Shown: piece by piece, positions 8,564 through 15,221 of the stretch | How positions within the stretch are numbered: the stretch's first letter is position 1 | Layout: the number at the start of each line of letters is the position of its first letter | Notes under the pieces: generated by a model | Told to the model about the DNA's origin: nothing | The model's input: the letters and a program-made list of their open reading frames with translations, nothing else | Database searches by the model: none | Source of the DNA: Candidatus Aerophobota bacterium | GTDB lineage: Bacteria; Aerophobota; Aerophobia; Aerophobales; AE-B3A | Length of the DNA: 23,538 nt | Assembly (NCBI GenBank): GCA_030602105.1 | Contig: JAUWAK010000002.1 | Span: 1-23,538, forward strand | Direction of reading: 5' to 3' | Made by a program: the position numbers and the translations under genes

Positions 8564-8880
8564 CTCTTCTTCTGAGTTCTGCGATAGGACAGATTGGCTC
8601 TTCTTTCACGACCGCGTTTTAGTATCTCTATCTTCTTGATTACGGGCGAATGCAAAGGAAAGATCCTCTCCACACCGATGCCAAAAGAAGTCTTTCTAAC
8701 AGTGAAGGTTTTCCTTATTCCCCCTCCTCTTCGACGAATAACCAATCCCTCAAACACTTGGGTTCTTTCCCTCTTTCCTTCACTCACACTGAGATGAACG
8801 CCGACTCTATCGCCGGGGCGAAAATCTGGTATCCCTTTCCTGAGCTGAGCATCCTCTACCGTTTTTATCTTTGTCTGCAC
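8560..8880 (-). CDS. rplS: 50S ribosomal protein L19
   Basis: A 106-residue L19, slightly shorter than the usual 113-118. It has the family core KGIPDFRPGDRVGVHLSVSE and the basic C-terminal segment RRANLSYRR. L19 lies at the 30S-50S interface. The start is GTG at 8880, with GTGAGGT upstream as the likely ribosome site. It is separated from trmD by 71 nt, a larger gap than elsewhere in the block, which contains a hairpin. It overlaps lepB by 4 nt. Confidence 0.95.
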   Translation of the reverse strand: MQTKIKTVEDAQLRKGIPDFRPGDRVGVHLSVSEGKRERTQVFEGLVIRRRGGGIRKTFTVRKTSFGIGVERIFPLHSPVIKKIEILKRGRERRANLSYRRTQKKR

Positions 8881-8905
8881 GAAGAAACCTCACGATGGTA
8901 TTTTT

Positions 8906-8938
8906 CCACTTTTGATCCTTTACATAGATAGAAAGTGG
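8906..8938 (-). promoter_or_regulatory. hairpin in the rplS leader
   Basis: In the 71 nt between trmD and rplS, CCACTTT and AAAGTGG form a 7 bp stem (8 with one G-T pair) around a 19 nt loop. There is no T-run after it, so it is not a normal terminator. L19 leaders are known autoregulatory RNAs in some Firmicutes; whether this belongs to that class cannot be judged by eye. Confidence 0.3.
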
Positions 8939-8951
8939 AGTACGGAGAGAT

Positions 8952-9689
8952 TCAGTTCCGTCTCCGTTTGATCCTCTTCACGAGATCCTTCTCCCCTGGC
9001 CTCAGTTCTATTTGACCTAAGAGATCCGGTCGCTTTTGAAAGGTCGCTTCTATCCTCATTTCTCTGCGCCATTTTTCTACTGCCTGATGATTACCGGACA
9101 GGAGCACCCGGGGAACTTTCCAGCTTCTGAATTCTGCCGGTCTCGTATACTGAGGATAATCGAGGAGTCCGTCATAAAAAGAATCTTTTCTCGCAGAGTC
9201 CTGACACCCCAGAACTCCGGGAAGCATCCTGGCGGTAGCATCAATCACTACCATAGCTGCCAGCTCTCCTCCGGTAAGAACATAATCCCCCACAGAGATC
9301 TCCTCATCTATAAGATGCTGCCTTACTCTCTCGTCCACACCTTCGTAGTGCCCGCATATTAAAAGGAGACACCTCTCCTTAGCAAGCTCCTGAGCCTTTT
9401 TCTGAGTGAAAGTGTGTCCCTGGGGAGACAAAAGAATGATTTCGGGTGAACATTTGATCTGATTTCTTATTGATTCAACCGCTCGAAAGAGAGGTTCCAC
9501 TTTCATAATCATACCCCCGCCCCCACCGTAGGGGACATCGTCCACCGTCCTGTGCCTATCATGGGTGAATTTTCGCAGGTCATGAAGATAAATCTCCAGG
9601 ATCCCTCTCTTTTGAGCCCTTTTAATCATACTCTCATCAAAAGGATCCCTGAACATAGAAGGAAACAGAGTAAGGATATCTACCCGCAT
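8952..9689 (-). CDS. trmD: tRNA (guanine-N1)-methyltransferase
   Basis: A 245-residue SPOUT-class enzyme that methylates G37 of tRNAs next to the anticodon, using SAM, and prevents +1 frameshifting. It starts MRVDILTLFPSMF. It contains YGGGGGMIMKVEPL near 55, SPQGHTFTQ near 88, and the trefoil-knot SAM site with GHYEGVDERV and EISVGDYVLTGGELA (about 113-142). Length is normal. It begins 8 nt after khpA; in the usual gene order rimM would stand in between, and it is absent here. Confidence 0.97.
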   Translation of the reverse strand: MRVDILTLFPSMFRDPFDESMIKRAQKRGILEIYLHDLRKFTHDRHRTVDDVPYGGGGGMIMKVEPLFRAVESIRNQIKCSPEIILLSPQGHTFTQKKAQELAKERCLLLICGHYEGVDERVRQHLIDEEISVGDYVLTGGELAAMVVIDATARMLPGVLGCQDSARKDSFYDGLLDYPQYTRPAEFRSWKVPRVLLSGNHQAVEKWRREMRIEATFQKRPDLLGQIELRPGEKDLVKRIKRRRN

Positions 9690-9697
9690 CTGTAAAT

Positions 9698-9931
9698 CTA
9701 TTCTTCCAGGATTTCCACCATCACTCTCTTTTTCAATTTGGCTGCGGCGGCCCCCACCAGTGTTCTGAGAGCATTGGCTACTCTACCTCCTTTTCCTATC
9801 ACCTTGCCCATATCCTCTTTGGCGACAGAGATCTCGAGAAGAATGACTTTCTCTGCTTTTATCTCCTGGACCTTCACTTCCTCTGGATTATCCACTATCT
9901 GCTTGACGATGTATTCAACCATCTCACGCAT
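9698..9931 (-). CDS. khpA: KH-domain RNA-binding protein KhpA
   Basis: A 77-residue single KH-domain protein (YlqC/KhpA). The RNA-binding GxxG loop is seen as IGKGGR at 45-50. KhpA binds RNA, together with KhpB in Firmicutes, and affects cell division and translation. Its place between rpsP and trmD is the standard one. Spacing is 26 nt from rpsP and 8 nt to trmD, so it is cotranscribed. Confidence 0.93.
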   Translation of the reverse strand: MREMVEYIVKQIVDNPEEVKVQEIKAEKVILLEISVAKEDMGKVIGKGGRVANALRTLVGAAAAKLKKRVMVEILEE

Positions 9932-9957
9932 CTTTGCCTCCTTTCGTGCCGCTCAAT

Positions 9958-10212
9958 CTAATTTAGTTCATTCGACGGAACGATGGCGAAGTTCAATAGT
10001 AGCTTCTTCACAGAATTGGAAATCCTGGCTCCCTTACTTACCCAGTGTAAGACCCTATTCTTATCCACCTCCACCTTCTTGGCTCGAGGGTCGTACCATC
10101 CCAACTTTTCAATAAACCTCCCTTTTACTGGGGAACGAGAATCTGCCACCACTATCCGATATAAGGGGAGATTTCTAGCTCCTGTCCTTCTCAACCGAAT
10201 CGTTACTGCCAC
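9958..10212 (-). CDS. rpsP: 30S ribosomal protein S16
   Basis: An 84-residue S16 with the typical opening MAVTIRLRRTGARNLPLYRIVVADSRSPVKGRFIE (first 20 residues diagnostic) and the LGWYDPR motif. S16 is an early assembly protein of the 30S subunit. The start is fixed by the conserved N-terminus, so its first 38 nt truly overlap the 3' end of rpe in another frame. The ribosome site must therefore lie inside rpe. Confidence 0.96.
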   Translation of the reverse strand: MAVTIRLRRTGARNLPLYRIVVADSRSPVKGRFIEKLGWYDPRAKKVEVDKNRVLHWVSKGARISNSVKKLLLNFAIVPSNELN

Positions 10213-10858
10213 TACCTGCCTCCTTCAACTTGACCAGCGCTCTTTGAGGATCTGGGACACCGAAAACAGCCGTTCCGGCCACCAGAATCCTCGCGCCTGC
10301 CTCTACCACTTCCTGTACTGTCTTCTCGTCAATTCCTCCATCAACGGCGATCTCAAAGGAAAATGACCCTTTCTTTTTGAGATCTCTCAGGTTCCTTATC
10401 TTGGACAAGACCTCATGAATAAAAGACTGACCTGCGAAGCCTGGATTTACCGTCATAATAAGGACGAGGTGTATCTCAGAAAGAAGACCCTCCAGGGTAT
10501 CAAGAGGAGTGGCTGGACTCAGCGCGATCCCTACCTTCACCCTTTCCTTTTTCATAAGAGCAATCAGTTGGTGAGGATCCTCGCAGGCTTCACGATGAAC
10601 AGTAATCATATCGCACCCGGCCCGTGCAAAAGGGACTATCCACTGACTGGGATTAGCGACCATGAGATGCCCCTCGAAGGGAAGAGAAAACCTATCTCTC
10701 AAAGAACTAATCACCACCGGACCAAAACTGATATTGGGAACAAAATGTCCATCCATCACGTCAAAGTGAAGTAGGTCCGCTTCACCCTCAATTTTCTTGA
10801 TTTCCTCGTAGAGGCAACTGAAGTCCGCTGCCAAAACTGAGGGAGCTATCTTAATCAC
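10175..10858 (-). CDS. rpe: ribulose-phosphate 3-epimerase
   Basis: A 227-residue TIM-barrel enzyme interconverting D-ribulose 5-phosphate and D-xylulose 5-phosphate in the pentose phosphate pathway. Visible motifs are IAPSVLAADF at 3-12, HFDVMDGHFVPN at about 32-43 (metal and catalytic Asp), MTVNPGFAGQSF near 136 and the phosphate-binding VDGGI near 173. The C-terminal tail is slightly longer than usual and runs 38 nt into rpsP. It lies 41 nt downstream of the PASTA gene; PASTA-rpe adjacency is common in bacteria. Confidence 0.97.
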   Translation of the reverse strand: MIKIAPSVLAADFSCLYEEIKKIEGEADLLHFDVMDGHFVPNISFGPVVISSLRDRFSLPFEGHLMVANPSQWIVPFARAGCDMITVHREACEDPHQLIALMKKERVKVGIALSPATPLDTLEGLLSEIHLVLIMTVNPGFAGQSFIHEVLSKIRNLRDLKKKGSFSFEIAVDGGIDEKTVQEVVEAGARILVAGTAVFGVPDPQRALVKLKEAGSGSNDSVEKDRS

Positions 10859-10899
10859 TGATTTTCACCCGGCATTGGCAAAAATTTCTCCAACTCGCC

Positions 10900-11868
10900 T
10901 CAGCCTGCTTCCCTCACCATCCTGATGCCTACCAGTTCCTCTCCCACGTAAATTTTGACTTCTCCCGTCCCCGTTATAGGTGAGACTAACCATACCTTCT
11001 CCCCAGGGTCCCGCAGGCCATAGGAGACAGTTCTCGTGCCTTGAGTATCACTAATCTCAAGCTTTACCTCCTTGGGGGTAAAGCCCCAGGGAACGGTAAC
11101 AGAGGTAGTAATCCACCTGGTGGCCAATGGAGAGCGTTTCTGCTCTTCATAGAAGACACCCACCCTAAATTCAATAGGTGCTTCGGCATCAACCTGAGAC
11201 CCGAGAAGAGGAGACTGGGACAGAATTATTCCTTCCTTACCAGAAAAGGGAACTTCCCTGATCTTACCTATGTTTAGAGGAAGTTTTTCCACTAGATCTA
11301 TTCCTTTCCTGAGCTCTTTCCCTGTAAAATCGGGCATGTAGAACTGAGGAGTCCTTGGTCCCAGACTCACCAAGATATCCAGGCCTTCCTTTCTGGTTGA
11401 GGACGTACGAGCAGGAGGGTCCTGCGCTACAATCTGAGACTCAGCTGCCTCTGAATAGGTGTAACTTATCGAGTTAATCTTTGACCCTCTGCGAGAAAGA
11501 TCGAGCTCGGCTTCCCTTAGCCTTTTCCCGATGAGGGACGGGACAACCACCACCCGCCTTCCTCCGGACAGAACCACCTCTATGGCTCTGTCCCGACGGA
11601 CTTTCGCCTTGGGAGAAGGAAGCTGAGAGATAACGATATCTTCGGGAATCTCGGAGGAAAACTTTGTTCCCACCACCTTTAACCCCAGATTCTGTTCGCT
11701 GAGAACAAGAGCCGCCTCTTTAATATCCTTTCCTACAACGGAAGGAACTTCTATCTTAGCCGAAGGCACCAATATTCTCAAAGTCAAAAGACCCATCCCC
11801 AGGGCTATTCCCATTAGACTGACAAATATTCCCACCCACTTGAGGAAGGACCTTAACCACGGGGGCAA
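10900..11868 (-). CDS. membrane-anchored PASTA-repeat protein
   Basis: A 322-residue protein with one N-terminal membrane anchor (about 10-33) and three PASTA repeats outside the membrane (about 39-107, 108-176 and 177-246). They are recognisable from PSVVGKDIKEA, PSLIGKRLREAE and PDFTGKELRKG starts and SQLPSPKAKV, AQDPPARTS and SQSPLLGSQV ends. A further beta-rich C-terminal part (about 247-322) has no family I recognise. PASTA domains bind peptidoglycan fragments or muropeptides in kinases and PBPs, but no kinase or transpeptidase domain is fused here. It starts inside the last 16 nt of rplT. Confidence 0.85.
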   Translation of the reverse strand: MPPWLRSFLKWVGIFVSLMGIALGMGLLTLRILVPSAKIEVPSVVGKDIKEAALVLSEQNLGLKVVGTKFSSEIPEDIVISQLPSPKAKVRRDRAIEVVLSGGRRVVVVPSLIGKRLREAELDLSRRGSKINSISYTYSEAAESQIVAQDPPARTSSTRKEGLDILVSLGPRTPQFYMPDFTGKELRKGIDLVEKLPLNIGKIREVPFSGKEGIILSQSPLLGSQVDAEAPIEFRVGVFYEEQKRSPLATRWITTSVTVPWGFTPKEVKLEISDTQGTRTVSYGLRDPGEKVWLVSPITGTGEVKIYVGEELVGIRMVREAG

Positions 11869-12230
11869 GCTTGTTCCTTCAATTCTTTTTTGGCTAGTTT
11901 AACCAATTTTGAGAACTCGCCAGGTTCCTTAACGGCCAAATCCGAGAGGATTTTTCTATTTATGTTTACGTCAGCCTTCTTAATTCCTTGTATAAAACGA
12001 CTGTATGAAAGACCCTCTTTGGCTGCAGCGGCTCGGATTCTGGTGATCCAGAGTCTCCTGAAATCCCTCTTTTTTCTCCTTCTATCCCGGTAACTACTGA
12101 AAAGAGCCTTCTTCAAAGCCTCGCTGGCTAACGTATAGAGTGTACCTCTTCCTCCTCTATATCCCTTAGTTTGCCTCAAGACCTTTTTCCTCTTCTTAGA
12201 GTGGATTACTCCTCTTTTAACTCTGGTCAT
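11853..12230 (-). CDS. rplT: 50S ribosomal protein L20
   Basis: A 125-residue L20 with the standard opening MTRVKRGVIHSKKRKKVLRQ and the conserved core QGIKKADVNINRKILSDLAV. L20 is needed for 50S assembly and in several bacteria represses its own operon by binding the mRNA. The C-terminus is a few residues longer than usual because it runs 16 nt into the PASTA gene. A 103 nt gap separates it from rpmI, large for this pair, and carries a hairpin and a 10 nt segment complementary to the rpmI leader. Confidence 0.97.
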   Translation of the reverse strand: MTRVKRGVIHSKKRKKVLRQTKGYRGGRGTLYTLASEALKKALFSSYRDRRRKKRDFRRLWITRIRAAAAKEGLSYSRFIQGIKKADVNINRKILSDLAVKEPGEFSKLVKLAKKELKEQACPRG

Positions 12231-12261
12231 ATGTCCCTCTTACGGTGTATTCAAAAATGGA

Positions 12262-12271
12262 TACTTCGCAC
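12262..12271 (-). promoter_or_regulatory. rplT-leader pairing element
   Basis: In the transcript this reads GTGCGAAGTA, 31 nt before the rplT ATG. It is perfectly complementary over 10 bases to TACTTCGCAC at 12631-12622, upstream of rpmI. The remote pairing would bracket the whole rpmI gene. A regulatory role is inferred. Confidence 0.45.
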
Positions 12272-12311
12272 AATTTCTGCCTGAAGCTGCGGCTGAATAT
12301 ATGGGGGTTTA

Positions 12312-12335
12312 GAAGTCCGCTCATTTCGGTGCTTC
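12312..12335 (-). promoter_or_regulatory. hairpin at the rpmI stop codon
   Basis: GAAG and CTTC (4 bp) plus CCG and CGG (3 bp, with a small bulge) fold over the end of rpmI and the start of the rpmI-rplT gap. No T-run follows, so it is not a terminator. It may be part of the rplT leader fold; support is limited. Confidence 0.25.
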
Positions 12336-12525
12336 AAAATATGAGCCGCTTGATTCGCTTTCTGTCCGCTGGGTCTAACAGGATGCTTTTTCGTAGTCTT
12401 CTTTTGCGCTTGGAGGTCTTCTTACTCTTAAGATGTCCTCCATAGGCTTTGCTCCTCTTTATAGTCCCTTTTTTGTTTATCCTAAGTCGCTTCGCAGCAC
12501 CTCTATGGCTTTTGAGTTTGGGCAT
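12334..12525 (-). CDS. rpmI: 50S ribosomal protein L35
   Basis: A 63-residue, very basic L35 starting MPKLKSHRGAAKRLRINKKG and ending RKSILLDPADRKRIKRLIF, both typical. Its place between infC and rplT is the conserved one. GGAGG lies about 12 nt before the ATG, a long spacing. Its 124 nt leader holds two predicted RNA structures (12564-12593 and 12624-12658). Confidence 0.95.
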   Translation of the reverse strand: MPKLKSHRGAAKRLRINKKGTIKRSKAYGGHLKSKKTSKRKRRLRKSILLDPADRKRIKRLIF

Positions 12526-12563
12526 CTAGCTGCTTTTCCTCCCGCGTTCTTACCTTGATTGTT

Positions 12564-12593
12564 GAGCAAGACCTGTTTCTAACGGGTTTGCTC
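12564..12593 (-). promoter_or_regulatory. strong hairpin in the rpmI leader, candidate L20-binding site
   Basis: In the transcript GAGCAA and TTGCTC form the base of a hairpin, continued after a bulged C by ACC/GGT, a C-A mismatch and GTT/AAC closing on an AGA loop. No T-run follows, which rules out a simple terminator. Bulges and mismatches of this sort are common in ribosomal-protein binding sites. Its place ahead of rpmI-rplT fits L20 autoregulation, which is inferred. Confidence 0.45.
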
Positions 12594-12621
12594 TACCAGG
12601 CTGCGAGGTGTTTTGATATAG

Positions 12622-12659
12622 GTGCGAAGTAATATGTTTTTTCTTAGAACTACTTCGCC
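12622..12659 (-). promoter_or_regulatory. hairpin over the infC stop; alternative partner of the rplT leader
   Basis: GCGAAGTA at 12658-12651, which includes the infC stop codon, pairs with TACTTCGC at 12631-12624 around a 19 nt loop. The 3' arm extended by two bases (TACTTCGCAC, 12631-12622) can instead pair with GTGCGAAGTA at 12271-12262. The two pairings exclude each other. Confidence 0.45.
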
Positions 12660-13171
12660 GATTTCGGGAGTAGATATTGCTCTAACCTTCTCCCCTTGTG
12701 AATAGGGCTGGACATTGCTTTCCCTGTACCTTCTACTTCTCGACCCAACCGCTCCAGCATCTCCCTTCCCCTATCTTGATAAATCATTTCTCTGCCTCGG
12801 AATCTGAGAACGACCTTTACCTTATGACCCTCCTCCAGAAACTTAAGGACCTTCCTGCATTTTATCTGAAAATCATGCTCTCCTATCCGATAACCCAGTC
12901 GTACTTCCTTGAGGACATTGGTGTCGTGGGGTTTCTTGTTTTTTTTCCTTCTCTTCTCCTGTTGATACTTGAACTTCCCATAATCGAGTATGCGACAGAC
13001 GGGTGGGTCAGCCTGAGGAGCTACCTCCAAGAGATCCATCTCTCCATCTTTCGCCATCCTCAAAGCTTCTTCTCGAGGCAAGACTCCCAGCTGTTTTCCT
13101 TCAGAATCAATCAGTCTTACCCTCTTTGCTCTGATCTGCTCGTTTACTCTAATTCTTTCTTGTCTTGCGAT
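12650..13171 (-). CDS. infC: translation initiation factor IF-3 with an AUC start
   Basis: IF-3 binds the 30S subunit, blocks premature 50S joining and rejects wrong start codons. The C-terminal domain (PPVCRILDYGKFKYQQEK onward; KVVLRFRGREM) and N-terminal domain (NEQIRAKRVRLIDSEGKQLG) are both present. The only usual start codon, TTG at 13081, falls inside the conserved N-domain and would remove about 30 residues. Upstream the frame is open to a TGA at 13201 and has no ATG, GTG or TTG. An ATC at 13171-13169 lies 8 nt after AAAGGGGG (13187-13180) and gives 173 residues, the normal size. E. coli infC begins with AUU and is autoregulated through it. A second rare option is the ATT at about 13153. 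It starts 29 nt after thrS. Confidence 0.88.
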   Translation of the reverse strand: MARQERIRVNEQIRAKRVRLIDSEGKQLGVLPREEALRMAKDGEMDLLEVAPQADPPVCRILDYGKFKYQQEKRRKKNKKPHDTNVLKEVRLGYRIGEHDFQIKCRKVLKFLEEGHKVKVVLRFRGREMIYQDRGREMLERLGREVEGTGKAMSSPIHKGRRLEQYLLPKSAK

Positions 13172-13200
13172 ACCTCTTGCCCCCTTTGCTCAGATTGTTA

Positions 13201-14946
13201 TCAAATCTCGATTCTTTTTTCCTTAACCGCTTCTGTCACAGTCTGGATAAAATCTTCAGGCTTAATGTCCCTTAAATTATCTCCATTCCTTTTTCGCGCT
13301 GTTACCGTCCCCTTTTGTGCCTCTTTCTGCCCTATAATCAGCATATAGGGAATCTTATCTAGCTCTGCCTGTCTTACCTTAAATCCTAGTAGTTCATTCC
13401 TTAGATCCATTTCCGAGCGGACACCCTTATTCACCATCTGTTGATGAAGGTTTTCGGCAAAGGAGTTTTCCTTCTCAGTTACGGTTAATATTCTTACCTG
13501 GACAGGGGAAAGCCAAAGGGGAAAAGCTCCCCCCACATGTTCAATCAATATGCCAAGAAATCTTTCTATTGTCCCCAGCACCACCCGGTGAACCATAACC
13601 ACCCTTTTCCTTTCCCCATTTGGAGCTACATACCTCAGGTCGAATCTTTCGGGAAGATTGAAATCCACCTGAATAGTAGGACCCTGCCATAATCTCCCCA
13701 GGACATCTTCCATCTGGATGTCTATTTTAGGCCCGTAGAAGGCTCCTTCCCCCTGAGCCATCTGAAAATCAAGCCCTTCCTCCCTTAGTGCATCCTTCAG
13801 GGCCTGAGTTGCCCTTTCCCAATGATCTGGCGAGCCGATAAACTCAGCTGGTCGAGTGGATAGAGTCATATGGTAGCCCAGATCAAAGGTATCCATCATA
13901 AATATAGCAAATTGCAACACTTTCCCCACTTCTTCGACTAGCTGGGAAGGAATGCAGAATATGTGAGCATCGTCCTGGGTAAAACCCCTTAGCCGAAGAA
14001 GACCGCGTAGAACCCCTGACTCTTCCCTCCTGTAGACAGTTCCCAGCTCAAAATACCTTAGCGGAAGGTCCCTGTAGCTTCGGACCTTCGACTTATAGAT
14101 CAGTATGTGAGCAGGGCAGTTCATTGGCTTGATGACCCATTCTTCATCACCGGATGAAAAAAGGTACATGTTCTTCCTGTAAAAGTCAAGGTGTCCCGAC
14201 GTTTTCCACAAAGCTGCACGGGAGATATGAGGACTCATAACTAGCTGATATCCTCGTTTGAGGTGTTCTTCCTTCTCAAAATTCTCTATAATGTCCCTGA
14301 GCAGAGCCCCCTTGGGATGATATATTACCAGACCGGCCCCCAGCTCGCTTGAGATGCTAAATAGATCTAACTCTCGACCTAATTTGCGGTGATCCCTTCT
14401 CTTTGCCTCTTCTATCTTTCCAAGATAATCCTCGAGCTCCTTTTCAGTATAGAAGGATGTCCCATAGATCCTTGTCAACATGGGATTACCCTCTTTGCCA
14501 CGCCAATAAGCCCCGGCTACGGAAGTAAGCCGGAAAAAACGCAGCTTCCCTGTGGACTCCAGGTGGGGCCCACGACAAAGATCCACAAACTCGCCCTGCC
14601 GGTAAACGGTAACTGTCTCGTCCTCAATCTCTTCCAGAAGCTGGACCTTGTAAGGTTCTTCTCTCTGCCTGAAGACTTTGGTAGCCTTCTCTTTGGTTAG
14701 GACCTCCTTTTCAATGGGAAGGTCTTCCTTAATTATCTTCCTCATCTCCTTCTGGACCCGATCCAAATTCTGCGACAAAACAGTTCCATCAATTCCAAAG
14801 TCATAATAGAAACCATTCTTGATGGCAGGACCTATGCCCAGCTTAGCTTTCGGGAAAAGCCTCTTAACAGCCTGAGCCATAATGTGGGATGCACTGTGCC
14901 TCAGGATTTCGAGATTGAGATCTCCCTTTGAATCTGTAGCTTTCAT
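13201..14946 (-). CDS. thrS: threonyl-tRNA synthetase lacking the TGS domain
   Basis: Charges tRNA-Thr. The protein has 581 residues against about 640 in E. coli, and lacks the N-terminal TGS domain. It begins directly at the editing domain, whose zinc/catalytic signatures HSASH (17-21) and CRGPHL near 125 are intact, so clearing of Ser-tRNA-Thr should be kept. The class II catalytic core shows KPMNCPAH, RGFTQDDAHIFC and MVHRVVLG, which supply the Cys and two His zinc ligands. The anticodon-binding domain follows. Only 25 nt separate the ATG from the 3' end of tRNA-Val, and no Shine-Dalgarno is visible there. No T-box leader is seen. It heads the thrS-infC-rpmI-rplT cluster. Confidence 0.95.
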   Translation of the reverse strand: MKATDSKGDLNLEILRHSASHIMAQAVKRLFPKAKLGIGPAIKNGFYYDFGIDGTVLSQNLDRVQKEMRKIIKEDLPIEKEVLTKEKATKVFRQREEPYKVQLLEEIEDETVTVYRQGEFVDLCRGPHLESTGKLRFFRLTSVAGAYWRGKEGNPMLTRIYGTSFYTEKELEDYLGKIEEAKRRDHRKLGRELDLFSISSELGAGLVIYHPKGALLRDIIENFEKEEHLKRGYQLVMSPHISRAALWKTSGHLDFYRKNMYLFSSGDEEWVIKPMNCPAHILIYKSKVRSYRDLPLRYFELGTVYRREESGVLRGLLRLRGFTQDDAHIFCIPSQLVEEVGKVLQFAIFMMDTFDLGYHMTLSTRPAEFIGSPDHWERATQALKDALREEGLDFQMAQGEGAFYGPKIDIQMEDVLGRLWQGPTIQVDFNLPERFDLRYVAPNGERKRVVMVHRVVLGTIERFLGILIEHVGGAFPLWLSPVQVRILTVTEKENSFAENLHQQMVNKGVRSEMDLRNELLGFKVRQAELDKIPYMLIIGQKEAQKGTVTARKRNGDNLRDIKPEDFIQTVTEAVKEKRIEI

Positions 14947-14971
14947 AACACACGGTCCATGTTTGTTTTGC

Positions 14972-15047
14972 TGGTGCCCAGTGCTGGACTTGAACCAGCG
15001 ACCTCTTGCATGTCAAGCAAGCACTCTAACCACTGAGCTAACTGGGC
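14972..15047 (-). tRNA. tRNA-Val (GAC)
   Basis: A full 76 nt cloverleaf. The acceptor stem is GCCCAGT/ACTGGGC, the D arm contains GCTCAGTGGTTAGAG, and the anticodon loop TTGACAT gives GAC (15014-15012) on a CTTGC/GCAAG stem. The T loop is GGTTCAAGTCC, and CCA is encoded. It lies 1 nt after tRNA-Cys and 25 nt before thrS. Confidence 0.97.
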
Positions 15048-15048
15048 A

Positions 15049-15122
15049 TGGAGGCGGCACCCGGATTCGAACCGGGGATAAAGGATTTGCAGTCCTCTGC
15101 CTTACCACTTGGCTACACCGCC
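15049..15122 (-). tRNA. tRNA-Cys (GCA)
   Basis: A full 74 nt cloverleaf. The acceptor stem is GGCGGTG/TGCCGCC, the anticodon loop CTGCAAA gives GCA (15090-15088), the T arm contains CCGGTTCGAATCCGG, and the discriminator is U followed by encoded CCA. It is the first gene of the minus-strand translation block. Confidence 0.97.
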
Positions 15123-15134
15123 TGGTCTAGAGGC

Positions 15135-15164
15135 CTCATAAGAAGCCTGAAGTATGTATATCAA
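15135..15164 (-). promoter_or_regulatory. possible promoter of the tRNA-thrS block
   Basis: TTGATA (15164-15159), an 18 bp spacer and TATGAG (15140-15135) lie 13 nt before tRNA-Cys. The match is moderate and the -35 overlaps the T-run of the bactofilin terminator. No better promoter was found in this 99 nt gap. Confidence 0.35.
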
Positions 15165-15195
15165 AAGAAAACACTCCTGGACAGCATCCAGGAGT
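15161..15195 (-). terminator. rho-independent terminator of the bactofilin operon
   Basis: A perfect 9 bp stem, ACTCCTGGA and TCCAGGAGT, encloses a 5 nt loop and is followed in the minus direction by GTTTTCTTTT. It begins 27 nt after the bactofilin stop. Confidence 0.8.
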
Positions 15196-15221
15196 TTATC
15201 CCAATAGTTCGTAACGTAGGA

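Noticed and set aside
12698..13348. 216-residue plus-strand frame
   Set aside because: Antisense to infC and the thrS end, with low-complexity Leu/Ser/Phe-rich translation and no motif.
14947..15140. T-box or other riboswitch before thrS
   Set aside because: The space is filled by two tRNA genes; no T-box sequence or terminator/antiterminator pair is present.
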